From the NCBI GenBank assembly GCA_007922305.1, contig ML677326.1:56786785-56850784 (forward strand): a DNA stretch of 64,000 nt, in the 5' to 3' direction. The DNA is from Dermatemys mawii. Lineage: Eukaryota; Chordata; Testudines; Dermatemydidae. A program made the translations under genes and the position numbers. Positions 22,080 to 33,218 of this stretch are shown piece after piece. The notes under the pieces are model-generated. The model had not been told where the DNA came from. It saw nothing but the letters and a program-made list of their open reading frames with translations, and searched no databases. Position 1 is the stretch's first letter. Each line of letters starts with the position of its first letter.

Positions 22080-23955
22080 ACCTTGGACATTGGTGATGGA
22101 AATATGTGATCATCGTCAAACTTCTGGCAAGGGTGTTTTCCATGTTTGTTTGTAAGAGAAATGATCCACTATATTAAAAAGCTTCTAGAAGAACTCTAAC
22201 TGGAATAGAGCTGCTAAAGCTCCTGTCACCATGCTCAGATGATACCCTGTGCCCTTGGTTAGTTTTGTAATTAAAGTATTCCTAATACTTTAAATTAAGC
22301 ATGCAATATACTGTACTTCAGTACACTTCATTGTAATTTTTTAAAATATAGTCTGTTAAGACTGTAACACAGAAGAGAAAACACATTTTGCAGTGGTCAA
22401 AGAAACCTATTATTCAAACCTGACTAATGTAGTGGCTGATATTAAAACAACATGCTTCTACAAACCTACAATGGTTAGCTTACTGCTATGCATTTTAACT
22501 TTTCTTACACAATTTGGGTGCCAATAAACAAAATCCTATATTTGATGTAGTTCTTCCAAATTGAGCAGCTCTGAGATAGGGACAGCATATATATGCAGAA
22601 TGCTGTTGTGCCCCCATATATCATGGAACTATGGGATGCTGCATGGAGATCATGCAAATATATATGAACAAGGGAAGGAAAGCAGGGGGGAAAAATACTA
22701 CTACTCTTAACTATCAAAATCATTAAAGCAAAACCTAAAATGTTCATACAAGGATGGAGGTAAGACCACTTAAGTTCAATTCAGCAATTATGATTAAGTC
22801 TTGATTGCCAAGAATCAAGACACAAATCTAGTAAATGAAATAGCCTTAATAAATTTACTATAATTGTGATAGACTAGATTATTTAATTGTAGGTGATTTG
22901 TGGCTTAAAACATTACCTTAAATCACATCTCATGAAAATGTTAAACGATAGCCATTCTTGCTTTTAGATCTTTCCCCACTGTCATGTTAGAAATGCATTT
23001 TTCATGTCTTTTTAAGGATATTGAAACACTGGACTAGTATGGATAGTTGCTGCAGATTTCCTTCATAAAAGCTCTACAGTTAGCAGACAGTGTCAGAGGT
23101 CAAGACTAATACAGAGTAATGTTCTGCATTTGAGGGAGTTATATTCCCAAAGCAGAAGTGTCTAAAGTATTTAGTGCTTAGAGAGGACACAAAGAATCCT
23201 ACTTAGCCATTCCTCAGATACTTTTAAACACCCTCATCTCTCATACTAAATAATGTGCCTCCAAGGCATTTAAAATGAATCCAACTATTAGATGGATGTC
23301 ATTTCCTGCTAAATAAGCTATGCCCTTATGCCTGGGGTCCAAGTCAAAGGCCAGTTGTTCATTTCCAGTACATTCTTTGAAGTAGCATAGTTGATCATTC
23401 CTGGGAATAAAATGCTAACAAAAACTAAAACTTGCTTGTCTCTGTTAAACAGCTGGCTCAAAGAAAAGTTAAAGTACTTCCCATGAACTGTATCATGGTA
23501 TTCAACACTCCAGCACAAGTGTCCATGTGTGCTACTAAACAGCAGTAGCCGTAGTTCCCATGTAATCAGTGGATACAGACCCTTGCTGTGTGATCAGGTA
23601 CAACCTTATATAATTCTGAACCACACATAGGTCAGGAGCGAAAAGCAGTCTCTCTTACCAGCGGTCCTATTTGTCACCTTACACCCCTGGTTTTGTATTG
23701 AAAAGTGTCAGTCTCCACTTCCACTGCTACCATTTTTTTAGGCAATACAAAGATGGGCCATGGGATGAGCATTGAAAGGAAAGCAAAGATGCATTTTGCA
23801 TCAGAAAACTATGTACCTAGCCCACCATCCAGGTGTGCAAAGATAGCATACAACTTAAAACTTATTTAACACTGTCAGTGTCCAGAATAGGTCACAGCTT
23901 AGACAGTCTCGCATCAGACTGTCAAAAAACAGAGTAGACACCCTCAAACTGGAGG
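22080..23955. other. Intergenic, nothing recognised
   Basis: There is no gene, RNA gene or clear repeat in this stretch. Short frames on the - strand (for example 22505-22747 and 23318-23518) have no known motif. Confidence 0.5.
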
Positions 23956-23959
23956 TATA

Positions 23960-24960
23960 TTTTTGTAATTAGATTTAACCAAACCAGCAACAACTGTGTG
24001 CTCTGGGATCATTTATACTAGCTTACCATGGAGCCACAGTCAGTCCCCAGGCACTTCAGCCTATATAACCATTCAGGCAAACTTGACTTGACTTAATTAT
24101 GAAAGGTTATTTAAAACCAGAAATTATCACACATTTGGTTACTCCCAGCCCAAGAGAGCCAGTCACTTACCCCAGGTCAAAGTATACTTCAGATCTCCCC
24201 AAAGACAACGGTGAAGCCAATTCCTTTAATGAACTAAACTAAAGATTTATTAGTTAAGAAAAAGAAATGAGTTATTGTAAGGTTAAAGCAAGTAAAATAC
24301 ATTACAATAAATCAAAGTTTGTATGTCCAATATGATGACAAAGCAGTAGTAATTTGCTGGTTTCCAATAGTCTCTCAGGGTTACCTAGAATGGTTCTAGG
24401 GATCTCAGTCCAACCGCTCAGAGTTCTATCCTGTCAGAATTCGTCAGTTCAGAGATGCAGAATCATTCCATTGAATCAGTATTTATAGATCAGGCTCACA
24501 TAAGGCAAGCTGACAAGCCTCTTGACCCACGTGGGTGCTTCCTTTGCTAATGAAGATTAGGAAATACAGACTGAGACTGTGAACTCAATTGAATAAAACA
24601 ATGGCTCTTGCTTTGAAATCAGCAACCTTCATTTACATTTCCAACGCTCCAATCTTGCATGGGTAAACATAATATAAACACCATGTGATAACCAGAAACA
24701 ATTCTTCATTAGTTTTCATGCAGTGTTACACATCACGTACATTTACATCTAAACTCTAACACACATTTCAATTTAAATCTAATTAAGTACAGGATAGCAA
24801 TCACAGGAAACAGATTGGTGAAGACAATAACATTATCATTTCACAAGCTTTTATGCATTTAAGCAAATGTAATTACCAGGCACCTGCCAAGTAAATTGTA
24901 ATGTGATAACATCCCCCTTTGTTCTGTTCTAACAAGTGAATTGGCTTGAACATATTATGA
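23960..24960 (-). repeat. Possible LTR-like dispersed repeat
   Basis: The block containing AAGATTTATTAGTTAAGAAA, then GAGTTATTGTAAGGTTAAAG and GGGATCTCAGTCCAACCGCT resembles a repeat I associate with turtle genomes. On the - strand it carries a TATAAATACT box at about 24478-24490, which would suit an LTR promoter. No matching partner LTR or coding region was found, so class and ends are uncertain. Confidence 0.35.
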
Positions 24961-25364
24961 CCTTTTAGCATTTGTTTGATATACATACATAGGTGAATTG
25001 CCCTGTTGCTGTGACTTGAGCTGATCTGTCTGCATCACAGAGTTTAACTTGTTTAGACAGTACTGCAAACACATACAACCTTCTCCTGTACACTAAACCT
25101 GAAAATAGTTCAATTTGTGGGTAATAACTCCAATTCTTGCTCAAGCACTCACTCACTGTTCTGGTAGTTTGCACTGCTCAATCAACTTCTTTGCCGTAAT
25201 GTTTACCCATTTGTATAATGGTATAGCAACTGTTTTGATGATGGAATTTAGAATCTCAAATACCAAAATCCATTTTGAAAATGAGATTTAGGCTTCTAAA
25301 TCAGTTGGATTTTGTGATGCTAAGCATAGCAACACCTAAATAGCTTTAAAATATGATTCTTAAT

Positions 25365-25480
25365 CTTTGTGTCTCAGTTCCCCACCTGTAAATGGGGATA
25401 ATAATATTCCATACTACACATAGAATGTATTTTTATACACTGACAACTGTGATACACTTGGATATGATGATAATATAAAT
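25365..25480 (+). repeat. MIR-like ancient SINE fragment
   Basis: The sequence TGTCTCAGTTCCCCACCTGT followed by AAATGGGGATAATAATATT matches the conserved core to 3' region of MIR-type SINEs, in which CTCAGTTCCCCATCTGTAAA is diagnostic. It is short and diverged. Confidence 0.5.
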
Positions 25481-25659
25481 ACCTTAAGATAAGCTATAAA
25501 CAGTTATTTTTCCTCTCATAATAAGATGCCGTAAGCGTGTGTTCCTAATAATAAACCATACTCAAATGACACACGCATCCTACAGTCACCTTTTCTGAAT
25601 TAGTTTCAGAATTACCCTCCTACTTCTCAAGTCTCTGGGTATGCTGCATCCTATCTTTT

Positions 25660-25880
25660 TGGTTTATATTCACCTGCTGAAAGGGATAGATAAGACAGAA
25701 AATATCGTAATGCCTCTATAAATCCATGCTACACCCACATCTTGAATACTGCATGCATATCTGGTTGCCCCATCTCTAGAAAGGTATACTGGAATTGGAA
25801 AAGGTGCAGAGAAGGGCAACAAAACTGATTGGGGTATTGAACAGGGATTAAAAAGACAGGGACTCCTCAGCTTGGTCAAT
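25660..25880 (+). mobile_element. CR1 LINE fragment (reverse transcriptase end)
   Basis: The translation reads ENIVMPLYKSMLHPHLEYC, then LELEKVQRRATKLIG. This is the LRPHLEYCVQFW and KLEKVQRRATK region typical of the end of CR1-type reverse transcriptase. Stops follow shortly after. The fragment is truncated by, or abuts, the palindromic element beginning near 25880. Confidence 0.75.
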
Positions 25881-26425
25881 GTCCATGGTCATAGGATTTT
25901 AAAAATGATAAATTTTAAGATTTCACCTATTTAAAGCTGAAATTTCATGGTGTTATAATTATAGGCCCCAAAAGGAGTGGTCACAAGGTTATTGTAGGGA
26001 GGGGTGCAGTTTTGCTACCCTTACTTCTGCACTGTTGCTGGCGGCAGCCATGCCTTCAAAGTTTGGCAGCTTGAGAGTAGTGGCTGCTGGGTGGGAGCCC
26101 AGCTCTGAGGGCAGAGCCACTGCCAGCAGTAATGCAGAAGTGAGGATGGCATGGCATGCAGAGCTGAGAACCTGGCCAACAGCCACTGCTCTCTGGCCAC
26201 CCAGCTCTGAAGGCAGCACAGAAGTAAAGGTGGCAATACCGCAACCCCTGTAAAATAACCTTGTGACCCCCCGGCAACTCCTTTTTGAGTCAGGACCTGC
26301 AACTTGAGAAATGTTGGTCTCCCCTATGAAATTTGTATAGTGTAGGGTAAAAGCACAAAAGAGACCAGATTTCAGAGTTTGTGACATGTTTTTCACGGTT
26401 GTGAATTTGAGCCCCAAGTACAGCC
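25880..26425. mobile_element. Palindromic hAT-like non-autonomous element, copy 1
   Basis: It contains TCAATGTCCATGGTCATAGG at the left and ACCAGATTTCAG...TTTTTCACGGTTGTGAATTTGAG at the right. The GC-rich centre carries inverted blocks (GGGAGCCCAGCTCTGAGG, TTACTTCTGCACTG and GCAGAAGTGAGGATGG). The same family is present at 59685-60558. Several overlapping open frames of 70-140 codons across it on both strands are by-products of the GC-rich inverted structure, not genes. Confidence 0.65.
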
Positions 26426-26735
26426 ATTCTTATGCTCCCCTCAGACTTGGCTACATCTGTATTCCCTCCCTGCAACTCTACAGCAATTACTTGGCTTGCA
26501 GATCATGTTTTGGAAGCATCAGAATCATAAAGTAGTTGGTAAGTGAAGAAAGAAGTTGGTAAGTGGAGAAAGTAGAGCAGCTATTGCCCCTACTGCTGTG
26601 CTTGGAATTTTGTAATAATTTCAGTAGTTCGTTAACAGTAATGTTCATATCTTTATCCAGCCACAGGGTGGCAGCATAAACTTGAAAACTACTAGAGGAA
26701 CACAAAAACAGGTAATACCAAGAATACATTACTCT

Positions 26736-26825
26736 TCAGATAGTAAGCTTCTTGGGGCAGGGACCCCACAGACGTATTTAATCTTTTTGAGCAGTGCTAT
26801 CCATCCCCATGCCACTGAGTATCAA
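26736..26825. repeat. L2/MIR-like fragment
   Basis: The phrase TAAGCTTCTTGGGGCAGGGAC followed by a short diverged tail resembles the common 3' region of L2-type LINEs in amniotes (TAAGCTCTTTGGGGCAGGGA). It is short, so the call is tentative. Confidence 0.4.
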
Positions 26826-26979
26826 TGTTAAAAAATACTAACATGCTACAGTTATGTTATGCTGCTGTGATGTTAATTTTATATACATAGTTACATTATA
26901 ATTTTGGGAAGGAATATAAACCTCTACGTTTCAGGATTTATACTAATCTCTGACTAACTGGAGGATAAATTATCCCACA

Positions 26980-28270
26980 TCTGCCAACAGAAGGGTTTAT
27001 TGCATATTTCTATGAAGTTCCTGGTGCTGACCACAGCTGGAGACAAGATACTGGATTAGATGCTCCAAAGGGTGGCCATGAATGTAGGCCTGGAGGTGGA
27101 GGAGATGGCGAAGCAATTGGACACCTTGTTTAATGTGCTTGCTGCATCAAGCCTGTACGTGATGCGCTTCCACTGTACAATGGGGTCCTAAAGATTGCCA
27201 AAACCCTCCAGCAAACCCTGTCTTCAATCTCTCCCATCTCCAAGGCGGCTGAAAATAAGTATTTTGTCCCAGCCAATGGGTTCAAATACTTCTACACCCA
27301 CCCTCTCCCGGAGTTGTTGGTCAGTTCTGCAACCAATGAGAGAGACAGATGGGCAATCGAGTTCTACCCTCAAAAACAGAGGCCAAGAGGATTTTTTGAA
27401 GGAAAATTTATTCCATGGCCAGCCTTCAGTTCAGGGTCTCAAATCATCAGGCTCTTTTGGGGAGATATAATTTTAACTTATGGGACTCCCTACCCCAGAA
27501 CTCAGCCCCAGAATTCAGGGTCCTTATTTAGGAGGGTTTTACAATGGCATAGTGCTCCCTCCAAATGATATGGGACGTAGCTGATTCGGCAGCCAGGGTG
27601 GTCGCTTCAGCAGTGGTCATGAGGTGCAGTTCTTGGCTTGAGTCTGGGGGACCTGTCCCAGGAGATGCAGTCCTTACTCTAGGACCTCCCATTTGATGAG
27701 GTTGGACAGATGCAAGGTTGTATTGGCTGAAAGGACACTTGGGCCACCTTCCGCTTGCTGGGTTTCCATATGTCTCGGTGAGGAAGCCGTTCTGGCCACT
27801 CCCATCACCAAGGCCTTGGCAACCGCAAGAGGGGTCTGCAAGGAGAAGGTATGGGGGCACTAATTTTAGTTGTCACCGCCATTCCTTCTCCCACTCACCC
27901 ACAACTCGGCCCAGCAAAACATCATGGGGGGAAGAAGCGCCTCATTCTTTTCTCAACCCTCTTCACCTTTTCCTTTTGGCCTGATTGTGGTCACCTCAGT
28001 CCATTGGGAGGTAGAAATTGTATTTCTGGGCTACACTGTGCAATTCTTGGCTCCCCCTTCCATGTCCCTCTTTAGGGACCATTCTCACGAGCAACTCCTC
28101 ATTCAGGAGGTTGACAGCCTCCCGCAGTTGGGGGAGTAGAGGAGGACCCTTGAGGAATGGGGGGGAAAGGCTCTACTCCTGCTATTTTCTAATCCCAAAA
28201 GCAAAAGAGGGCCTAAGACCCATTCTGAACCTGTGGCGACTCAACAAATATCTCACAGGCCAAATACTTG
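26980..28270 (+). mobile_element. DIRS-like retroelement relic (gag and start of reverse transcriptase)
   Basis: Several frames together trace a DIRS-type element. At 27580-27624 the + strand reads ADSAARVVASAVVMR, part of the gag-like region. At about 28058-28125 it reads SLFRDHSHEQLLIQEVDSL. After a frame change, at about 28170-28230, it reads LYSCYFLIPKAKEGLRPIL, the opening of the reverse transcriptase. Stops and frameshifts interrupt it throughout, so it is dead. The part after 28270 no longer matches the family. Confidence 0.68.
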
Positions 28271-28570
28271 GTTGCATTCTGGCCTTCTTGCATTACCAGA
28301 TTGCCCAGTGGAGGATTCCACTAGTGTGGAGGAACAATCAGCTGGCACAGAACAGGTGTAGCTATTCTGTACTCAGATCCAAAGTAGGCAGTGTGTCAGA
28401 TGTGTGGCTGGAACATGATGTGCTCCAGCTATGCTTGAACAACATATACTCCCTTAGGATTACAGCCATCTTGGGGAAATTAAAGTGGTTCCCATGCTGC
28501 TCTAAATTGCACTCGGGCTCAGGCTGGTGCAAATGTGCTTTGAGAATAAGGGTGCAGTAAACTGAGCCCT

Positions 28571-29290
28571 TACAGGCCCCTTTTCTGCAGCATCCAACAG
28601 AGATTCCAGGCCATAATCTTTTCTCAGGGGCAGGAGGGACAGAGGAGGCACATTTGAGTATATAATAGAAGTTGATCTTTGGTTTGAAATTTCAAACAAA
28701 ATGTCTTCAACTCTATATCCATTTTAATGTAATGTGAAATCTCAGTGCTGGCTTTGTTTAGGGACGGGTATTCCTTCCCCTCCTCTCCCATCAGTAAGCA
28801 AGAAGTTACATTGCAGTTTGATTCATTAGAGCTAGTAGTTTTATTTAAGTGAAAGTGTTAACAGTATATAGAATGGATATTATGGTAAATAGCATCCTTG
28901 GAAACAAGTTAAGTGGAAAGGGCAGTGATTGAAATGGGAGAGCAGAGAAGGTTGAGGAAATCTATAGTCTCCTAATAACTAACTGGATCCTCTTTAATGT
29001 GAATCCATATTAGTTTGCCTTCTGCTAAACAGCCAGATTCTCAATTTTGTGTAAATCGGAGTAGCTCATGAACTCTGTTTTGTATGAATATTTGATCCAT
29101 AGCAACAACTGATAAAGATATCAAAGACAGTAAGAGCTGACATGTGGTTTGTTTGCTGTATTACTTTATTGTAGCATGCTTGCTTAATTAGCATAGTTCC
29201 TTTCTAATATTTTGTGTCTTGTAAGCATTCAGTTGATGTTATTGAAGCCATTAGCAACTCTTAAAAAGAAAAGAGGAGGGGAAGGGACTC
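28571..29290. other. Intergenic, nothing recognised
   Basis: AT-rich spacer between two repeats, without recognisable genes or elements. Confidence 0.5.
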
Positions 29291-29299
29291 TGCTTGCAA

Positions 29300-30148
29300 T
29301 AAGGTTGCCAACTTTCTAATAGAACAAAACCAAACACCCGAGCCCCACCACGCCCCTGCGGTGCCTGCCCTGTCCGTCCCTAAAGCCCCGCCCACTACAT
29401 TCCCCCTCCATCAGTGGCTCACTCTCCCCCACCCTCACTTATTTTCACTGGGCTAGGATGGGGACTTGGGGTGAGGGCTCAGTGTGGGGATGTGGGCTCT
29501 GGAGTGGGACTGAGGATGAGGGGTTTGGAGTACAGGAGGGGGGCTGCAGGCTGGGAGGCAGGGCCAAGGGATTCAGAATGTGGGAAGGGGCTGCGAGTTG
29601 AGGCAGGGAGTTGGGGTGTGGGAGGGGCGAGGGCTCTGGGCTGGGGTTGTCAGCTCTAGGCTGGGACTGGGGATGAGGGGTTTGGAGTGCAAGAGGGGGC
29701 TCCAGGTTCTGGGGCGGGGAGTGTGCTGAGGGCTGGACAGAAGGTTGGGGTACAGGCTTACCTCAGATGGCTCTCAGTCAGTGAAGCAGCAGGAGGGTTA
29801 AGGCAGGCTGTCAGTGTATGTTGGCGCTGTGTGCGTGCTGGTAGTAGACAGTAGGTCTAGCACTAATATGCGCAGGAGGTTCCACGCATGCTGCTCTCGC
29901 CTGCAGGCATTGCCCCCCTTCCCAGCTCCCATGCGGAGTCAGTGCTCAGGACAGGGCAATGTGTGGAGCCCTGTGGTCTCCCTGTCTAGGCACCCGACTT
30001 GCTGGCTGCTGCTTGGGTGCAGCACAGTGCTCCAGGACAAGTAGAAACTAGCCTGCCTTAGCGCTGCAACACAGCCAATAGGAGCCGCCAGTGTCCCTTT
30101 TTGACCAGGTGTCCGGTTTTCAACTGGAACACCTGGTCACCCTAGCTT
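29300..30148. mobile_element. G-rich hAT-like element with AGGTTGCCAAC/AGGGTGACCAGG ends
   Basis: The left end reads AAGGTTGCCAACTTTCTAAT. The right end reverse-complements to TAGGGTGACCAGGTGTTCCA. The interior (29400-29760) consists of degenerate G-rich units such as GGGGATGAGGGGTTTGGAGT, which occurs twice (about 29511-29530 and 29670-29690), together with GGGCTCTGG. The + strand is strongly G-biased. It is not a promoter CpG island, although base composition could mislead. No transposase was found. Confidence 0.6.
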
Positions 30149-30269
30149 GCAACAAGAATCATATATTCTACTGACTCCAAAATGGCTGACCATTAGCCTG
30201 CATTGTTTTACTGTCTTGCTCACCTGACCACGCTAGCTAGAGAGGAAACTGAAGCTAGAGTAATTCAGG

Positions 30270-30492
30270 CTGGAAATAAGGCATACATTTTGACTAGCGA
30301 ACGTAATTAACCACTGGAACAATTTACTAAGGGGTGTGGTGGATTCTCCATCACTGACCAGTTTTTAATCGAGACTGGAATTTTTTTTTTTTAAAAGCTA
30401 TGTTCTAGGAATTATTTTGGGGAAGTACTATGGCCTGTGTTGTAAAGGAGATGATCTGAACAGTCCCTTCTGGCCTTAGAATTTATAAAATC
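30270..30492 (+). mobile_element. CR1-like LINE 3' end fragment
   Basis: The block TTAACCACTGGAACAATTTA then GGTGTGGTGGATTCTCCATC and finally CAGTCCCTTCTGGCCTTAGA is the typical C-terminal and 3' UTR sequence of CR1-group LINEs (NHWNNLL and VVDSPSLT-like peptide). It is interrupted by an A/T run and 5' truncated. Confidence 0.7.
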
Positions 30493-30607
30493 AACAGGTG
30501 AAAAGAGATTGTCTTGAAATTAGAGCTTCTCAATAAAATATGTTCTTTGGATTTACACTAAACAGAAATTCTTTTCTGCCTTCTCATTTGGAAGAAACTT
30601 TGTAATT

Positions 30608-31440
30608 AGTAAATTAGATGAGGAAGACTTGTGGCACCTTAGAGACTAACCAGTTTATTTTGGCATAAGCTTTCATGGGCTATAGCCCACTTCAGATGCA
30701 TAGAATGAAACAGAAGTAAGTTGTATTTATATACACAGAAAGGGGTGTGGGGGGGAAACTACATTAGCATACCAATTCTAAGAGGCTGTTTAACTTGGAT
30801 GGGCCATTATCAGCAGGAGGAAAAACACCTTTTGAAGTGGATCTCTCTGACAGGAGATAAAAACTATTGAAGGGAAATTAACTAGAGAAATGCAATCAAT
30901 TAGTGTAATGAAAGAGCCAGCCAGAATCCCTGTTTAGCCTTGGTTAATAGTGTCCAATTTGAAAATTAATTCCCATTCCTCAGCTTCTCGTTGGAGTCTG
31001 TTTTGGAAGTTTTTCTGCTTTAAAATTGACACCTTCAACCCCCTTGGCCATTCCATTACAGACTTGAAGTGTTTTCCTACTGGTTTTTGAATGTTATGAT
31101 CCCTGATGTCAGATTTGTGTGCATTTATTCTTTTGCGTAGAGACTGGCCGTTTGGCCAATGTGCATACCAGAGGGCCATTGCTGGCAAATGATGGCATAT
31201 ATCACATTGGTAGATGTGCAGGTGAATGAGCCTCTGATGGTGTGGCTGATGTGATTAGGTCCTATGATGGTGTCAGTTGAATGGATATGAGGACAGAGTT
31301 TGCATCGGGCTTCGTGACAAGGATAGGTACCTGGGTTAGTGTTTTTGTTGTGTGGTGTGTGGTTGCTGGTGAGTATTTGTTTTAGGTTGTGGGGCTGTCT
31401 GTAATCGAGGATTGGTCTGTCTCCCAAGATATGTGTGAGT
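30608..31440 (-). mobile_element. Penelope-like element relic with GIY-YIG endonuclease
   Basis: Two overlapping - strand frames, separated by a frameshift near 31130-31190, together cover the C-terminal part of a Penelope-like retroelement. The upstream frame contains PHNLKQILTSNH, then CHEARCKLCPHIHS and YAIICQQWPSGMHIGQT. The downstream frame contains LRKRINAHKSDIRDHNIQK. These match the conserved CxxxRCxxCPH motif, the GIY-YIG core and the LRxRINxHxxDI helix. The 3' end of the element is at 30608 with the AGCTTTCATGGGCTATAGCC sequence. It is 5' truncated and inactive. Confidence 0.82.
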
Positions 31441-31449
31441 GACTTCTAA

Positions 31450-32440
31450 ACACATGCACATTAGTAGAGCACATACACTTAGATACCCATGAGGTGTTAG
31501 TAACTACATACTTCAATGTACAAAATGTTTCCACATCAGTGGTTTGACTAGCCTATCACAAGATTTGTTGTTTTTGTTGGGTTTTTTGCCAATTAAATCT
31601 TTTGTCAAGCTTATTGATATCCTGCTTGTCATCCAGTCATGGACAAGTGTTTTGAATGAATAGCCACAGTAGAAAATAGTTTTCATCATCATCACTGATG
31701 CTCACAAGTGCCTGCACATTGCTGTCCAGCTGGCTTCATGGTCAAGGTGCTTGAGATGACAATGATGGCAAAATAACACAAAACAGATGTACAACGTATG
31801 CAGTCCTATTTGTACGGATAAGTGGCTTCTGGCAAATTTTACCTCTGTCAAGCAGCTAACCAGTGCACTGTGGAAGGGTAGGGGAAGGACTGTTTCTACC
31901 ATTGACACTGACACTTATCCATATTGGCAGTGCACTGATGGCGAATTAGCGCAGTGGAGAACCACACAGTCAATGGCTTTCCTCAAGGGAAACATAATTC
32001 AAATAAAGTGTCACCATTAGGGAAATGTTTGTGTGTTATAGGTCAAACAGCAGTTAGTGTGGTAAATAACTGTAGCATAGAATAGGCCTGAATGTATTTT
32101 CTTAAAAAAATCACTGTGGCAGTTTATTCTAACCTTCATCAACTGGCAAATGTATCCTGGTTTAGAGGCACTCTCTCTTACACACACGCACATGTAAAAT
32201 TACATCAGTCATCACTACTATGTTTTACCTCTGTGGTTTTTTCACACTGATTGTTGCCTGGAATATGAAAAAAATTAAATCTTTCTACAGTCACTCATTT
32301 TAATGAAGTGTTGTCTTAGATATTCTGACCAACTCTGGCATTTTCAGATAAAGCGTAGAAGGTTAAAACAGAGTACTGGGATGAAGGAGATCTCATTTCT
32401 ACAGACTTCTTGTGTGGCCGCTGCCAAATCACCAACTGTG
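31450..32440. other. Intergenic, nothing recognised
   Basis: Several 60-77-codon frames on both strands have no known motif. A weak repeat-like character between 31510 and 31990 could not be assigned. Confidence 0.45.
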
Positions 32441-32462
32441 ATAAAAGAAGGGTGGACGGGAG

Positions 32463-32544
32463 AGCTCTCTTTTATGGAAATCCAGCCAGCCAGTTAGCTA
32501 CAAAATCCCTGTTAGTAGCTGTTTTCCACTTGCTTTACCTGTAA
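32463..32544 (+). repeat. Detached 82-bp copy of the Gypsy LTR 5' region
   Basis: This 82-bp segment is a close copy (about eight differences) of 33239-33320, which is the start of the LTR described below. Both contain TTTTATGGAAATCCAGCCAG and CTTGCTTTACCTGTAA. Here it leads straight into internal pol sequence at 32545, which is not the normal order of an LTR element and suggests an internal rearrangement or a recombined copy. Confidence 0.75.
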
Positions 32545-32549
32545 CAACC

Positions 32550-33034
32550 AAATGCAGTTCAGTGGACTGAGAAGTGTCAGAAAGCCTTTAACCAGTTTAA
32601 GGAGGCTCTTACATCTGACCCTGAACTAAAGGCTCTGGACTTCAACTAACTTTTTGTCGTAACCACAGATGCATCCAAGCATGGTGTAGGAGCAGATTTA
32701 ATGCAGGAAGGACCAGATCAACAATTTCATCCTGTCGTGTTTCTCAGCAAAAAACTTTGAGAGGGAAAGTCACTGGTCAGTCTCAGAAAAAGAATGTTAC
32801 GCCATTGTGTATGCTCTGGAGAAGCTAAGCCTATACATTTGGGAACAACAGTTCCAACTGCAGACTGACCATGCCACACTGAAGTGGCTTCACACAGTCA
32901 AAGGGACTAACAAAAAACTTCGGTGGAGTTTACCTCTTCAAGACTTTGATATTGAAATACAGCACATTTCAGAAGCTGCTAACAAAGGAGCTGATGCACT
33001 CTCCTGGGAAGGTTTTCCAGAGTCAGCCAGGTAA
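32550..33034 (+). mobile_element. Ty3/Gypsy pol fragment (RNase H domain)
   Basis: The + strand encodes WTEKCQKAFNQFKEAL, then TTDASKHGVGADLMQEG, and, after a frameshift near 32750-32800, QLQTDHATLKWLH and HISEAANKGADALS. These are the reverse-transcriptase tail and RNase H domain of Ty3/Gypsy elements (TDAS catalytic motif, TDHxxLxWL, and N-ADALS). Stops and the frameshift make it inactive. It lies directly upstream of an LTR, as the pol end of a truncated element would. Confidence 0.85.
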
Positions 33035-33218
33035 AACTGTCCCTATATTCTAAGTCATTGTAGTCCTTAAAATGTTAAAAATACTGTTTATTAGTAAAAT
33101 TAAAGGTGCGTGTATCTTATTAACTTTGTATCCTAAACCTCCAGGAAGAAATCCCAGCCGGTGTGGACCTGACCTGAACCAAGCTGGCCATCACTATCTG
33201 TGATTTGAGGGGCATCTG

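Noticed and set aside
25989..26417. 142-codon and other frames on both strands
   Set aside because: They lie across the GC-rich palindromic centre of a non-autonomous DNA element that is present again at 59685-60558.
29414..29659. Glycine-rich 81-codon frame; possible CpG-island promoter
   Set aside because: It is the G-rich interior of a dispersed element with inverted ends, strand-asymmetric in composition, unlike a promoter island.
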